A DNA stretch of 64,000 bases from Bifidobacterium breve (GTDB lineage: Bacteria > Actinomycetota > Thermoleophilia > Solirubrobacterales > Solirubrobacteraceae): contig CAMCUD010000004.1 of assembly GCA_945878865.1 (NCBI GenBank), positions 1 to 64,000 on the forward strand. Direction: 5' to 3'. Position 1 is the stretch's first letter; every line of letters starts with the position of its first letter. A program made the position numbers and the translations under genes. The notes beneath the pieces are model-generated. The model made no database searches. It saw only the letters and a list, made by a program, of their open reading frames with translations, and was not told the DNA's origin. Positions 42,913-51,137 of this stretch are shown one piece after another.

Positions 42913-44220
42913 TCACCTGCTCGGGCGGGGAATCGCGGGCTCGGCGACGACGAGCCCCGCCTCGCGCAGCCGGTCCACGAAGCCGCGCACGTCGGCGAAC
43001 GGCAGCCCGACCTCCTCGGCGATGTCCAGGAGGGTCCGGTCGCCTTCGAGCTTGAGCATGATCTTGTCCTGCGCCGCGTTGAGCTCCGGGTGGGTCCGCC
43101 AGTCGACCCACAGCCCGTGGCCGGAGAGGAACACCGGCCCGCGGAAGGTCCGGCGCGGGACGTAGTTCACGGCCGCGGTCCGGACGATCTCCTCGACGAC
43201 GTCGGCCGCCTCGGCGAGCCGCTCCTCGGTGATGATCGCCGGCGTGTCGTCGCTCGTGTGGTACTCGGGGTACGGCCAGCGGCTGATCGACACGCAGGGA
43301 ACGTCGATCCCCGCGCCGTTGATGATGAGCTCGTCGTTGACGATGACGTCGCGGAACGCGCCCTCGCGGACCTCGCCGCGCGTGGCGAGCACGGCCCGGG
43401 CGATCCGGTCGACGGCCTCGTCGTCCTGGCGGCTGCGCTGCAGGACGAACGTGTTGTCGTTGCCGGTCATCTCGCAGAACACGCCGCCGCGCAGCCGGTC
43501 GATGAGGTCCTCGTGGTGGCTGAGGTAGGCGATGCTCCCGATGGTCTCCGGGCAGAAGAGGAACCGCACGCTCATCGCGCCGGCCGGCAGTGGGTCGGCG
43601 ACCAGACGCCGCGCGACCTCCGCGGCGGTGACCACGCCGGACAGGTCGTCGTTCGCCTGCGCGGGGTGGTCGATGTGGGCGCAGACGAGGAACTCCCCGG
43701 CCGCCGGGTCCGGGCCGCCCGCCGGGTGGACGAGCGCGGTGCCCACCCGCAGCCCGCGCTCGGGGTCGGTGACGAACTCCGAGCGGATGACGGCGCGGTA
43801 GCGGCCGTCGCGCGGGAGGGCATCGAAGGTGGACTGCGGCAGGCAGAAGCCCCAGCTACGCTCGTAGTACTTCTGCTCCCACGGGATCGCGTCGGGGCGG
43901 TGCGGCGCGGTGTGCAGGTGCGGCGCGAGCTCGTCGAACGTCAGCGTCGCGTCGACCGGCTCGGAGTAGCTGACGAGGTGCAGCGGGTGGTCGGCGAAGT
44001 CGACGATCCGCGCCCCGCCCTCGTGCGCGAGGTAGGCCTCGTGGACGACGTAGCGCTCGGGCACCGTCCACGTCCACACCGGGGTGCCGGGCGGGTACGT
44101 CTCGGTCGCCCAGCTCGCCTCGGGCGGGAGGCTGTCCCCGAGCAGCCGGAGCGCCTCGTCCGTTCCGTCGGAGACGAGCGTGCGGTGCAGCGGGTACATG
44201 GCCTCGAGCAGCTCGAGCAC
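42913..44220 (-). CDS. DUF4910 aminopeptidase-like zinc protein with winged-helix tail
   Basis: A 435-residue protein of the DUF2172/DUF4910 type, an M28-like metallopeptidase fold, with a winged helix at the C-terminus (about 370-430, LDIAEEVGLPFADVRGFVD). Metal ligands of the M28 fold appear retained: VCAHIDHPAQANDDLSG (His and Asp), FCPETIGS (Glu), FCEMTGND (Glu) and PEYHTSDDTP (His). Such proteins occur in polysaccharide and nonulosonic acid clusters, where they may deacylate or remove an amide. The GTG at 44220 is 6 bases after TACCTT, so the transcript may be leaderless. Confidence 0.8.
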   Translation of the reverse strand: MLELLEAMYPLHRTLVSDGTDEALRLLGDSLPPEASWATETYPPGTPVWTWTVPERYVVHEAYLAHEGGARIVDFADHPLHLVSYSEPVDATLTFDELAPHLHTAPHRPDAIPWEQKYYERSWGFCLPQSTFDALPRDGRYRAVIRSEFVTDPERGLRVGTALVHPAGGPDPAAGEFLVCAHIDHPAQANDDLSGVVTAAEVARRLVADPLPAGAMSVRFLFCPETIGSIAYLSHHEDLIDRLRGGVFCEMTGNDNTFVLQRSRQDDEAVDRIARAVLATRGEVREGAFRDVIVNDELIINGAGIDVPCVSISRWPYPEYHTSDDTPAIITEERLAEAADVVEEIVRTAAVNYVPRRTFRGPVFLSGHGLWVDWRTHPELNAAQDKIMLKLEGDRTLLDIAEEVGLPFADVRGFVDRLREAGLVVAEPAIPRPSR

Positions 44221-44226
44221 GGGCGG

Positions 44227-44232
44227 AAGGTA
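44227..44232 (-). promoter_or_regulatory. Leaderless-type -10 element before the DUF4910 gene
   Basis: TACCTT on the minus strand ends 6 bases before the GTG at 44220, in the 34-base gap after the PseG-PseH gene. It may start a separate transcript for the modification genes. Confidence 0.4.
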
Positions 44233-44254
44233 ACGGCAGGCGGGGTCGGCCCCG

Positions 44255-45727
44255 TCAGGTCGCGCGCTCGAGGCGGACGAGGCGCACGCCGTCGCGCTCG
44301 CCCTCCCCGGCGCGCCGGAACCCGCACCGGGAGAAGGCCCGCAGGCTGCGGGCGTTGTCCGGCGCGACCTCGGCGACGACCGTGTGGGCCCCCGCGTCGC
44401 GAGCGGCCTCCACGGCGGCGTCGATGAGCGCCGGCCCGATGCCATGGCCCGTCCGGTCCTCACGGACGGCGACGGAGATGACCGCCGCGCCGCCCTCGAG
44501 ATCGAGGCGGACGACGCCGACGTCCGCGCCGTCCCGCGGGTCGACGCCGATCCGCACGATCCGGTCGGGCCGCGCCAGGGTGGCGTCGTACCAGCGCCGG
44601 TGGGCCTCCAGCGGGATCGGGTCCTTTGCCACCGCCTGGCTGCGGACCGACTCCTGGTTGTTGATCTGCCACACGAGCTCGCAGTCCTCGGGGCGCGCGT
44701 CGCGCAGCACGGCGGCCGGGGCGATGCCGCTCTCACGCAGGACCCGCACTGCGCCCTGCCCGTCGACGAGCGCGCGGCCGGCGGCCGACAGGGCGTCGCG
44801 CCGCGCACGATCGGCGGCCAGCTCGCGGACGGCGGCGGCGACGCCGGCGGGGGACAGGTCGGCGTGGCGCCCGAGCGAGACCGCGACCCCCGCGCCGCGG
44901 AGCGCGGTCGCCACGGGCGCCTGGTTGTCGGCGATGACGATCGCCAGCTGCGGTGTCCCCGCGCGGGCGAGCTCCCACGAGGTGCCGCCCGCCGCCGTGA
45001 TCGCCAGGTCGGCCCAGGCCATGCGCGCGGGCACGTCGCGCGCGTCGACGACGACCTCGACGGCGTGGTCGAGGGTGTCGGCCCGGGCCATCAGGGTGGA
45101 CCGGTGCGGATTGGTCGCGCCGACGAGGACGACGACCTCGAGCGGCGGTCCGACCTTCGCGAGCCCGTCGAGCACCAGCCCGGTCACGTCGTCGGGATCG
45201 CCTCCGCCCAGGGAGACGAGGACCCGCCTGGCGGTGTCGGGCGTCGTGCGCGGCGGTGGTGTCCACGCGCGGAACTCGCGGCGCAGCAGCGCGTAGCGCG
45301 GTCCCAAGAGGAGTCGGGGCACGTCGGGGTACGGCGCCCCCGTGGCGCCCAGGTTCTGGTCGAGGAGCACGTCGGCGACGTGCCCCGGGGCGATCCCGCG
45401 GTCGTCCATCGCCAGGACCCGCAGGCCCCGGTCGCGCAGCATCGCTTCGAACGGCGCGCCGAAGCCGTAGCCGTCGACGACGACCCAGCGGGCGCCGAGC
45501 CGCACCGCCAGCGCGGCGGTCGCGGCCGCGTCGTCGGGGTCCTCGAGCTCGGCGACCGCCATCCCCTCCTCGGCCAGCCGCGCGACGATCCCCGCCGGTG
45601 GGTCGTGCATCGCGAACGTCGCGGGGCCGCCCCCGAGGTCGGCGAGCGCCTGCGCGAGCGCGAGGCACCGCATGACGTGCCCGACCCCGATCGCGGCCGA
45701 CGCGTCGGCGCGCACGACGACGGTCAT
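44255..45727 (-). CDS. pseG: PseG-PseH fusion (UDP-sugar hydrolase plus N-acetyltransferase)
   Basis: A 490-residue fusion. Residues 1-330 resemble PseG, the GT-B-like hydrolase that removes UDP from 2,4-diacetamido-2,4,6-trideoxy-L-altrose: VVRADASAAIGVGHVMRCLALAQAL at the start (metal/substrate site), VDGYGF, SLGGGDPDD, and ITAAGGTSWELARAGTPQL. Residues about 340-490 are a GNAT domain like PseH (RPEDCELVWQINNQESVR, then VREDRTGHGIGPALIDAAV with the acetyl-CoA loop). PseH acts just before PseG, so the fusion joins consecutive steps. ATG overlaps the upstream gene (ATGA). Confidence 0.85.
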   Translation of the reverse strand: MTVVVRADASAAIGVGHVMRCLALAQALADLGGGPATFAMHDPPAGIVARLAEEGMAVAELEDPDDAAATAALAVRLGARWVVVDGYGFGAPFEAMLRDRGLRVLAMDDRGIAPGHVADVLLDQNLGATGAPYPDVPRLLLGPRYALLRREFRAWTPPPRTTPDTARRVLVSLGGGDPDDVTGLVLDGLAKVGPPLEVVVLVGATNPHRSTLMARADTLDHAVEVVVDARDVPARMAWADLAITAAGGTSWELARAGTPQLAIVIADNQAPVATALRGAGVAVSLGRHADLSPAGVAAAVRELAADRARRDALSAAGRALVDGQGAVRVLRESGIAPAAVLRDARPEDCELVWQINNQESVRSQAVAKDPIPLEAHRRWYDATLARPDRIVRIGVDPRDGADVGVVRLDLEGGAAVISVAVREDRTGHGIGPALIDAAVEAARDAGAHTVVAEVAPDNARSLRAFSRCGFRRAGEGERDGVRLVRLERAT

Positions 45728-46461
45728 ACGGTCTTCTGCTCGACGTGCGCGTTGATCGCGGGGATGTCCGGATGCGCGCGGCAGTACGCGACGATCTCGG
45801 CGCTCGTCGTCGCGGGCGCGTCGGCGAGGCCGAGCCCCGCGTACAGGCGGCGCGCGACCTCCAGGTCCTCCGGGGTGTCGACGGTCCAGCGCAGGTCCGG
45901 TGCGTCGACCGCGCCGCGCACGGAGTGCGAGACGAAGAGCTCCGGCCGGCCCGTGCGGCACAGCCAGGTCACGTGCTCGCGCGCCGGGGCCTCGGTGCCC
46001 AGCCGGTCCATCCGGTCGAGCACGTCGCGCCAGAGCGCCTCGCAGGCGAGGCCGAGTGGGAGGTGGGGCTCCAGGACGTTCGCCGCGTAGTCGGCGGTCT
46101 CACGCCGGGCGCTCATCTCGGCGATGACGCGGTCGACCTCCACCGGGTCGATGAGCGGACAGTCCGAGGTGACGCGCACGACCATGTCGGCGCGCGCCTC
46201 CCGCGCCGCGCCGACGTACCGGCCGAGCACGTCGGACTCGCTGCCGCGGAACCACCGCAGCCCGAGGCGGTCCGCCAGCGCGACGAGCGGATCGTCCGTC
46301 GCGTTGACGGTCGTCGCGACGACGACCTCGTGCGCGAGCGTGCACCGCGCGAGCCGTTCCAGCTGGCGCTCGAACATCGGCTTGCCCGCGAGGTCGGCGA
46401 GGACCTTGCCCGGCAGCCGCGTCGACGTCGTTCGGGCCTGGACGATCACGGTCGACCGCAT
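45724..46461 (-). CDS. spsF: SpsF-type cytidylyltransferase (likely CMP-pseudaminate synthase)
   Basis: A 245-residue nucleotidyltransferase of the SpsF type: STVIVQARTTSTRLPGKVL at the nucleotide-binding N-terminus, then FRGSESDVLGRYVGAA and VVRVTSDCPLIDP (metal-binding Asp). In pse loci a protein of this kind often takes the place of PseF and activates the finished sugar as the CMP form. The ATG at 46461 lies 6 bases after TAGCCT, so it may be leaderless. The next gene, PseG-PseH, overlaps it by 4 bases. Confidence 0.82.
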   Translation of the reverse strand: MRSTVIVQARTTSTRLPGKVLADLAGKPMFERQLERLARCTLAHEVVVATTVNATDDPLVALADRLGLRWFRGSESDVLGRYVGAAREARADMVVRVTSDCPLIDPVEVDRVIAEMSARRETADYAANVLEPHLPLGLACEALWRDVLDRMDRLGTEAPAREHVTWLCRTGRPELFVSHSVRGAVDAPDLRWTVDTPEDLEVARRLYAGLGLADAPATTSAEIVAYCRAHPDIPAINAHVEQKTV

Positions 46462-46467
46462 GCGGGC

Positions 46468-46473
46468 AGGCTA
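46468..46473 (-). promoter_or_regulatory. Leaderless-type -10 element of the spsF-pseG group
   Basis: TAGCCT on the minus strand ends 6 bases before the spsF ATG. The pseB gene starts on the other strand at 46531, so this 69-base gap is a divergent promoter region; a possible pseB -10 (TACGCT, 46500-46505) faces it. Confidence 0.45.
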
Positions 46474-46530
46474 TCGGCGGCCGACGCCGAATCCGTCCGT
46501 ACGCTTCCTGCGCAGCGCGCCTCCCCTGCC

Positions 46531-47553
46531 ATGAACCTCGACGGCAAGACCATCCTCATCACCGGTGCGACCGGCTCCTTCGGCACCGCGTTCATGCGCA
46601 CCGTCCTCGAGCGCTACGACGTCGCGTCGATCCGCGCGTTCAGCCGCGACGAGCTCAAGCAGTCGGAGCTGCACTCGAAGATCCCCGACGACCGCATCCG
46701 GCTGCTGCTCGGCGACGTGCGCGACCTCGACCGGCTGCGCGTCGCCACGCGCGGCGTCGACGTCGTGGTCCACGCCGCCGCGCTCAAGCAGGTGCCCGCC
46801 TGCGAGTACAACCCGTTCGAGGCGATCCAGACGAACGTGCTCGGCGCCCAGAACGTCGTGTCCGCGTCGATCGACAACGACGTCCCGCTGACCATCGCCC
46901 TCTCGACCGACAAGGCCGTCAACCCGGCGAACCTCTACGGCGCGACGAAGCTCTGCGCCGAGAAGATCGTCGCGCAGGCCGGCGCGTACGCCTCGGGCAC
47001 CGCGGCGCGGTTCGCCTCGGTCCGGTACGGCAACGTCGTCGGCAGCCGCGGGAGCGTCATCCCGATCTTCCGCCAGCAGGCCGAGACGGGCCTCATCACG
47101 ATCACCGACGAGCGGATGACCCGCTTCTGGATCACGCTCGAGGAGGCCGTCGAGTTCGTGCTGAGCTCGATGTCGCTCGTCACCGGCGGCGAGACGTTCG
47201 TCCCGAAGATCCCGAGCATGCGGATCACCGACATCGCCGAGGCCCTCGCGCCGGACGCCGAGCGCCGGATCGTCGGGATCCGGCCGGGCGAGAAGCTCCA
47301 CGAGGTGCTGCTCACCGAGGACGAGTCGCGCCACTCGCGCGACATCGGCGACCGGTACGTCATCACCGCCCATCGCGTGGGCCTGCGCCCGGCGCCCGAG
47401 GACGATCGGGGCGAACCGCTGCCGGACGGCTTCCGCTACGCGTCGGACACGAACGAGCAGTGGCTGTCCGCCGAGGACGTCCGCCGGATGGCGGCGGCGC
47501 TCCCGCCGGCCCGGCGCGCGGGCGACCGGCGCGACCGCGTCGGCGACGACTGA
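46531..47553 (+). CDS. pseB: UDP-N-acetylglucosamine 4,6-dehydratase (inverting), PseB
   Basis: A 340-residue short-chain dehydrogenase/reductase. NAD binding: ILITGATGSFGTAF. Active-site region: ALSTDKAVNPANLYGATKL (D, K and the Y-x-x-x-K pair). It converts UDP-GlcNAc into the 4-keto-6-deoxy-L-arabino sugar, the first step to pseudaminic acid. Length fits soluble PseB rather than the membrane-bound WbpM type. The stop is one base from the stop of the convergent formyltransferase gene (TGACTCA). Confidence 0.92.
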   Translation: MNLDGKTILITGATGSFGTAFMRTVLERYDVASIRAFSRDELKQSELHSKIPDDRIRLLLGDVRDLDRLRVATRGVDVVVHAAALKQVPACEYNPFEAIQTNVLGAQNVVSASIDNDVPLTIALSTDKAVNPANLYGATKLCAEKIVAQAGAYASGTAARFASVRYGNVVGSRGSVIPIFRQQAETGLITITDERMTRFWITLEEAVEFVLSSMSLVTGGETFVPKIPSMRITDIAEALAPDAERRIVGIRPGEKLHEVLLTEDESRHSRDIGDRYVITAHRVGLRPAPEDDRGEPLPDGFRYASDTNEQWLSAEDVRRMAAALPPARRAGDRRDRVGDD

Positions 47554-47554
47554 C

Positions 47555-48235
47555 TCAGTCGCGCTCGCCCTCGATGCGCGTGATCCGCACGTCGGCGTCC
47601 ACCGCGCCGCGCCGCAGCGCCGCACGCGAGAACTCCAGGCGCCACGGGCCGAGCTCGACGAACGCCGCCGGATACCCCTCGGCGTCGAGCATGCGGATGT
47701 GGTCGTAGAGGTCCTGGAGCGTCCCGTCGGCGGGCAGCCGGCTCTCGGCGGGGGTCCTCCGCGGGAAGACCACAGGCTGGCCGGCCTGGTCGACGGGCGT
47801 GGGCTCCTCCTCGGCGATGCGCGGGATCAACTCCGCGATGACCCGCGCGATCCGCGCGTAGATCTCGTCGCCGCCGCCGAGCAGCGACACCGGCTCGGCG
47901 AGGTAGACCGGGCCGGCGTCGACCTCCGCGGTCATCCGCAGCGCCGTCACCTCCGTGGAGGTGTGCCCGCGGGCGATCATGTTCTGCACCGGGCTGCCGC
48001 CGCGTCCGTAGGGCACCGGGGTCGCGTGGAAGCACACGCATTCCCAGCGCGCGAGGACGTCGTCGCCGACGATGCGTGACCAGTGGGGGAAGAAGACGTA
48101 GCGGGGATCGACCCGCTCGAGCAGGCCCTCGGGGAGCGTGTCCTCGCGGACCTCGACCCACTCGCCCGGCGGCGTGGGCAGCCGCTCCCAGGCGTCCCAG
48201 AACCACGGGGTGCGGCAGGCGACGACGTACCTCAC
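47555..48235 (-). CDS. Formyltransferase-family protein of the pse locus
   Basis: A 226-residue protein with the N-terminal fold of methionyl-tRNA formyltransferase: FFPHWSRIVGDDVL, then CFHATPVPYGRGGSPVQNMI (H with the glycine-rich loop), and MTAEVDAGPVYLAEP with the conserved aspartate. The Asn normally two residues before the His is a Cys here. Similar proteins in sialic-type sugar loci probably formylate an amino sugar. GTG start overlapping the deacetylase stop (GTGA). Confidence 0.75.
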   Translation of the reverse strand: MRYVVACRTPWFWDAWERLPTPPGEWVEVREDTLPEGLLERVDPRYVFFPHWSRIVGDDVLARWECVCFHATPVPYGRGGSPVQNMIARGHTSTEVTALRMTAEVDAGPVYLAEPVSLLGGGDEIYARIARVIAELIPRIAEEEPTPVDQAGQPVVFPRRTPAESRLPADGTLQDLYDHIRMLDAEGYPAAFVELGPWRLEFSRAALRRGAVDADVRITRIEGERD

Positions 48236-48936
48236 GGCAGCACCCGTCGCAGCGTCGTGAACGCCTCGGCCAGCGGCAGGCCGACCTGGTGGCCGCGCAG
48301 GGCGGCGAGGTGGCGCACGCCCTCGATCGAGCGGGCGTGCGGGGCGGGTCGCATCTCCTCGGCGTAGGCCCGGAGGCTCGCGTCCTTGCGCGCCCAGACG
48401 CCGTCGATGCCGACGAAGAGGTCGGGCGCGAACGCCGGCGCGGCCGACGGGTGGTTCCACTCGGTGGACGACGCCGTCTCGAACGCGCGGATCTCGTGCA
48501 CGGACGCGCCCGGCTGCGGGCGGCACGCCGTCAGTACGGCCTGGCAGACGACGCGATGGTCGACGTTGAGATCGCCGCCGTGGTGGGTGTAGACGAGGTC
48601 GGGGCCGGACTGCGCCACGGCCTCCTCGACGAACCGCGCGACCTCGAGCAGCGCGACGGTGTCGAGCGCGTTGTCGGGGAACACGCCGCCGGCCAGCCAG
48701 GTGAAGCCGAGGGCCGCCGCGCTGCCGGCGGCGGCGTCGCGCCTGCGGGCGGCAGCGGCGTCGTCGGTTCCGCGCGCGCCCACGCCGTCGGTCATGCTCA
48801 CGACGGCGACGCGGTCACCCGCGTCGGCATGCCGGGCGATGGCGCCGCCGCACCCCAGCGCCTCGTCGTCCGCGTGCGCCACGACGACGAGGACCGACCG
48901 GGTGGGGCCGGGGGCGGGATTAGCATCCGCCGTCAA
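48232..48936 (-). CDS. PIG-L/LmbE family N-deacetylase (TTG start)
   Basis: A 234-residue zinc-dependent deacetylase. The metal motif is VVVAHADDEALGCGG (A-H-x-D-D, with a distal His expected in VYTHHGGDLNVDH). PIG-L enzymes remove N-acetyl groups from sugars. TTG at 48936 is the only start that keeps the first beta strand. It is coupled to the formyltransferase, so the pair could swap an acetyl for a formyl group. The start codon overlaps that of the divergent pseC. Confidence 0.82.
   Translation of the reverse strand: MTADANPAPGPTRSVLVVVAHADDEALGCGGAIARHADAGDRVAVVSMTDGVGARGTDDAAAARRRDAAAGSAAALGFTWLAGGVFPDNALDTVALLEVARFVEEAVAQSGPDLVYTHHGGDLNVDHRVVCQAVLTACRPQPGASVHEIRAFETASSTEWNHPSAAPAFAPDLFVGIDGVWARKDASLRAYAEEMRPAPHARSIEGVRHLAALRGHQVGLPLAEAFTTLRRVLP
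48921..48926 (+). promoter_or_regulatory. Leaderless-type -10 element of pseC
   Basis: TAGCAT ends 9 bases before the pseC ATG at 48936; it lies inside the divergent deacetylase coding region. On the opposite strand TAGGGA (48944-48949) ends 7 bases before the deacetylase TTG and lies inside pseC. Confidence 0.45.
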
Positions 48937-50072
48937 TGGCCATTCCCTACGGACGGCAATCCGTCGACGAGGACGACATCGCGGAGGTCGTGCGCGTGCT
49001 GCGCGGCGACTGGCTCACCCAGGGGCCCGACGTCGCCGCGTTCGAGGAGGAGTTCGCCGCGGCGTGTGACGCGCCCCACGCCGTCGCCTTCTCCTCGGGG
49101 ACCGCGGCGCTGCACGGCGCGGCCTTCGCGGCCGGGGTCGGCCCCGGCGACACGGTGGTCACGAGCGCGATCACCTTCGCGGCGAGCGCGAACTGCGCGG
49201 CGTACCTCGGCGCCACCCCGGTGTTCGCCGACATCGATCCGGTGACGTGGAACGTCTCGGCGGAGACGTGCGCCGCTGCCGGCGCCGCCCGGGCGCGCGC
49301 GGTCATCCCCGTGCACTTCGCCGGCCTCCCGGCGCCGATCGCGGAGATCCGCGCCGCCGTCGGGGACGGCGCGGCGATCATCGAGGACGCCGCCCACGCG
49401 GTCGGGGCGCACGTCGACGGGGTGCCTGTGGGGTCGTGCGAGCACAGCGATATGGCGATCTTCTCGTTTCACCCGGTCAAGACGATGACGACCGGCGAGG
49501 GCGGCATGGTCACCACCCGGGACCCCGAGCTGCGCGACCGGCTCATCCGCTTCCGCACGCACGGCATCGTCGCCGCGCCCGACACGCCCGGAGAGGGCGG
49601 CTGGTTCCAGGAGCAGCACGACCTCGGGTTCAACTACCGGCTCACCGACATCCAGGCCGCGCTGGGCCGCTCGCAGCTGCGCAAGGTCGGCGGGTTCGTC
49701 ACGCGCCGCAACGAGATCGCCGCGCGGTACCGCGAGGGGCTCGGCGACGTCGACGGCCTCGTCCTCGCGCCGCCTGCGCCGCCCGGATCGCTCCACGCGC
49801 ATCACCTCTTCGTCGTCTGGCTCGAGGCGGGCGCCGACGCCCGGCGCGCGCTCTACGATCGCCTCCGTGCCGCCGGCGTGCTCGTGCAGGTCCACTACGT
49901 CCCCGTCTACCGCCACCCGTGGTACCGGGAGACGTACGGCTACGCGCCGGGCCTGTGCCCCGACGCCGAGCGCTACTACGCGGGCTGCCTCTCGCTGCCG
50001 TGCTTCCCGGCCCTCACCGACGCCGAGCAGGATCACGTGATCGGCGAGATCCACGCGGCCCTGGGCGCATGA
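48936..50072 (+). CDS. pseC: PseC aminotransferase (UDP-4-amino-4,6-dideoxy sugar)
   Basis: A 378-residue DegT-family PLP enzyme. PLP lysine K182 in FSFHPVKTMTTGEGG and D151 in IIEDAAHA. The motif HPVKTMTTGEGG and the opening IPYGRQSVDEDDI are typical of PseC, which aminates the PseB product at C4. The ATG overlaps the divergent deacetylase start codon by one base. The stop overlaps pseI (ATGA). Confidence 0.9.
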   Translation: MAIPYGRQSVDEDDIAEVVRVLRGDWLTQGPDVAAFEEEFAAACDAPHAVAFSSGTAALHGAAFAAGVGPGDTVVTSAITFAASANCAAYLGATPVFADIDPVTWNVSAETCAAAGAARARAVIPVHFAGLPAPIAEIRAAVGDGAAIIEDAAHAVGAHVDGVPVGSCEHSDMAIFSFHPVKTMTTGEGGMVTTRDPELRDRLIRFRTHGIVAAPDTPGEGGWFQEQHDLGFNYRLTDIQAALGRSQLRKVGGFVTRRNEIAARYREGLGDVDGLVLAPPAPPGSLHAHHLFVVWLEAGADARRALYDRLRAAGVLVQVHYVPVYRHPWYRETYGYAPGLCPDAERYYAGCLSLPCFPALTDAEQDHVIGEIHAALGA

Positions 50073-51124
50073 GCTTCCCGGGGGAGTTCGCCATCGGCGG
50101 CCGCGTCGTCGGGCCGGGGCATCCGACGTACGTCATCGCCGAGGCCGGCGCGAACCACAACCGCGACCTCGACGTCGCCCGCCGCCTCATCGACGTCGCC
50201 GTCGAGGCGGGCGCCGACGCCGTGAAGTTCCAGACCTACTCCGGCGCGACGATGTACTCCACGAAAACGCCGAAGTTCGAGTACCTCAAGGACGTCACCG
50301 ACCTCACGCCGACCGAGCTGCTCGAGGACATCTCGCTGCCGCGTGCGTGGCAGCCGCTGCTCGCCGACTACGCCCGCGAGCGCGGCATCGACTTCTTCTC
50401 CACGCCGTTTGACCACGCGGCGGTCGGTGAGCTTGCCGCGCTGGGCGTCCCGGTGCTGAAGATCGCCTCGTTCGAGCTCGTCGACCTCGGGCTCATCCGC
50501 GCGGCCGCGGCGACCGGCCGGCCGCTGCTCATCTCCACCGGCATGGCGACGCTCGGGGAGATCGAGGAGGCGCTGACCGCCGCGCGGGAAGGGGGCGCGC
50601 CGGCCGTCGGGCTCCTGCAGTGCACGTCGCTGTACCCCGCGCCCGCGGACGCGATGAACCTCAGCGCGATGGCGACGATGCGGACGGCCTTCGGCGTCCC
50701 GGTCGGGCTCTCCGACCACTCGCTCGGGATCGCGGTGCCGATCGCCGCCGCGGCGCTGGGCGCTGCGGTCATCGAGAAGCACTACACCCTCGACCGCACG
50801 ATGACCGGCCCCGACCACGCCTTTGCCCTGGAGCCCGGAGAGCTGCGGGCGATGGTCGCCGGCATCCGCGACGCGCGCGCCGCGCTCGGCGACGGCCGCA
50901 AGGCGGGCCCGGCCGAGGCGGAGCGCGGCGAGATGTTCACGCTCGCGCGCCGCAGCCTCATCGCCGCCCGCGCGATCCCCGCCGGCACGGAGGTCACCGC
51001 CGACATGATCGTGACGAAGCGGCCGGGCTTCGGCATCAAGCCAAAGGACCTCGACCACGTCGTCGGACGGGTCGCGAAGGTCGACATCGACGAGGACGAC
51101 ATCCTCGTCTGGGACATGTTCTAG
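50069..51124 (+). CDS. pseI: Pseudaminic acid synthase PseI
   Basis: A 351-residue NeuB-family enzyme that condenses the 6-deoxy-altrose sugar with phosphoenolpyruvate. N-terminal TIM barrel: YVIAEAGANHNRDLDVARR, DAVKFQTY, STPFD, KIASFEL, LLQCTSLYPAP, VGLSDHSLG, EKHYTLD. From about 290 an antifreeze-type SAF domain follows (RRSLIAARAIPAGTEV, KRPGFGIKPKDLD). STKTPKF near residue 67 is typical of PseI rather than NeuB. ATG overlaps the pseC stop. Confidence 0.93.
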   Translation: MSFPGEFAIGGRVVGPGHPTYVIAEAGANHNRDLDVARRLIDVAVEAGADAVKFQTYSGATMYSTKTPKFEYLKDVTDLTPTELLEDISLPRAWQPLLADYARERGIDFFSTPFDHAAVGELAALGVPVLKIASFELVDLGLIRAAAATGRPLLISTGMATLGEIEEALTAAREGGAPAVGLLQCTSLYPAPADAMNLSAMATMRTAFGVPVGLSDHSLGIAVPIAAAALGAAVIEKHYTLDRTMTGPDHAFALEPGELRAMVAGIRDARAALGDGRKAGPAEAERGEMFTLARRSLIAARAIPAGTEVTADMIVTKRPGFGIKPKDLDHVVGRVAKVDIDEDDILVWDMF

Positions 51125-51137
51125 GGAGAGGTCAGCC

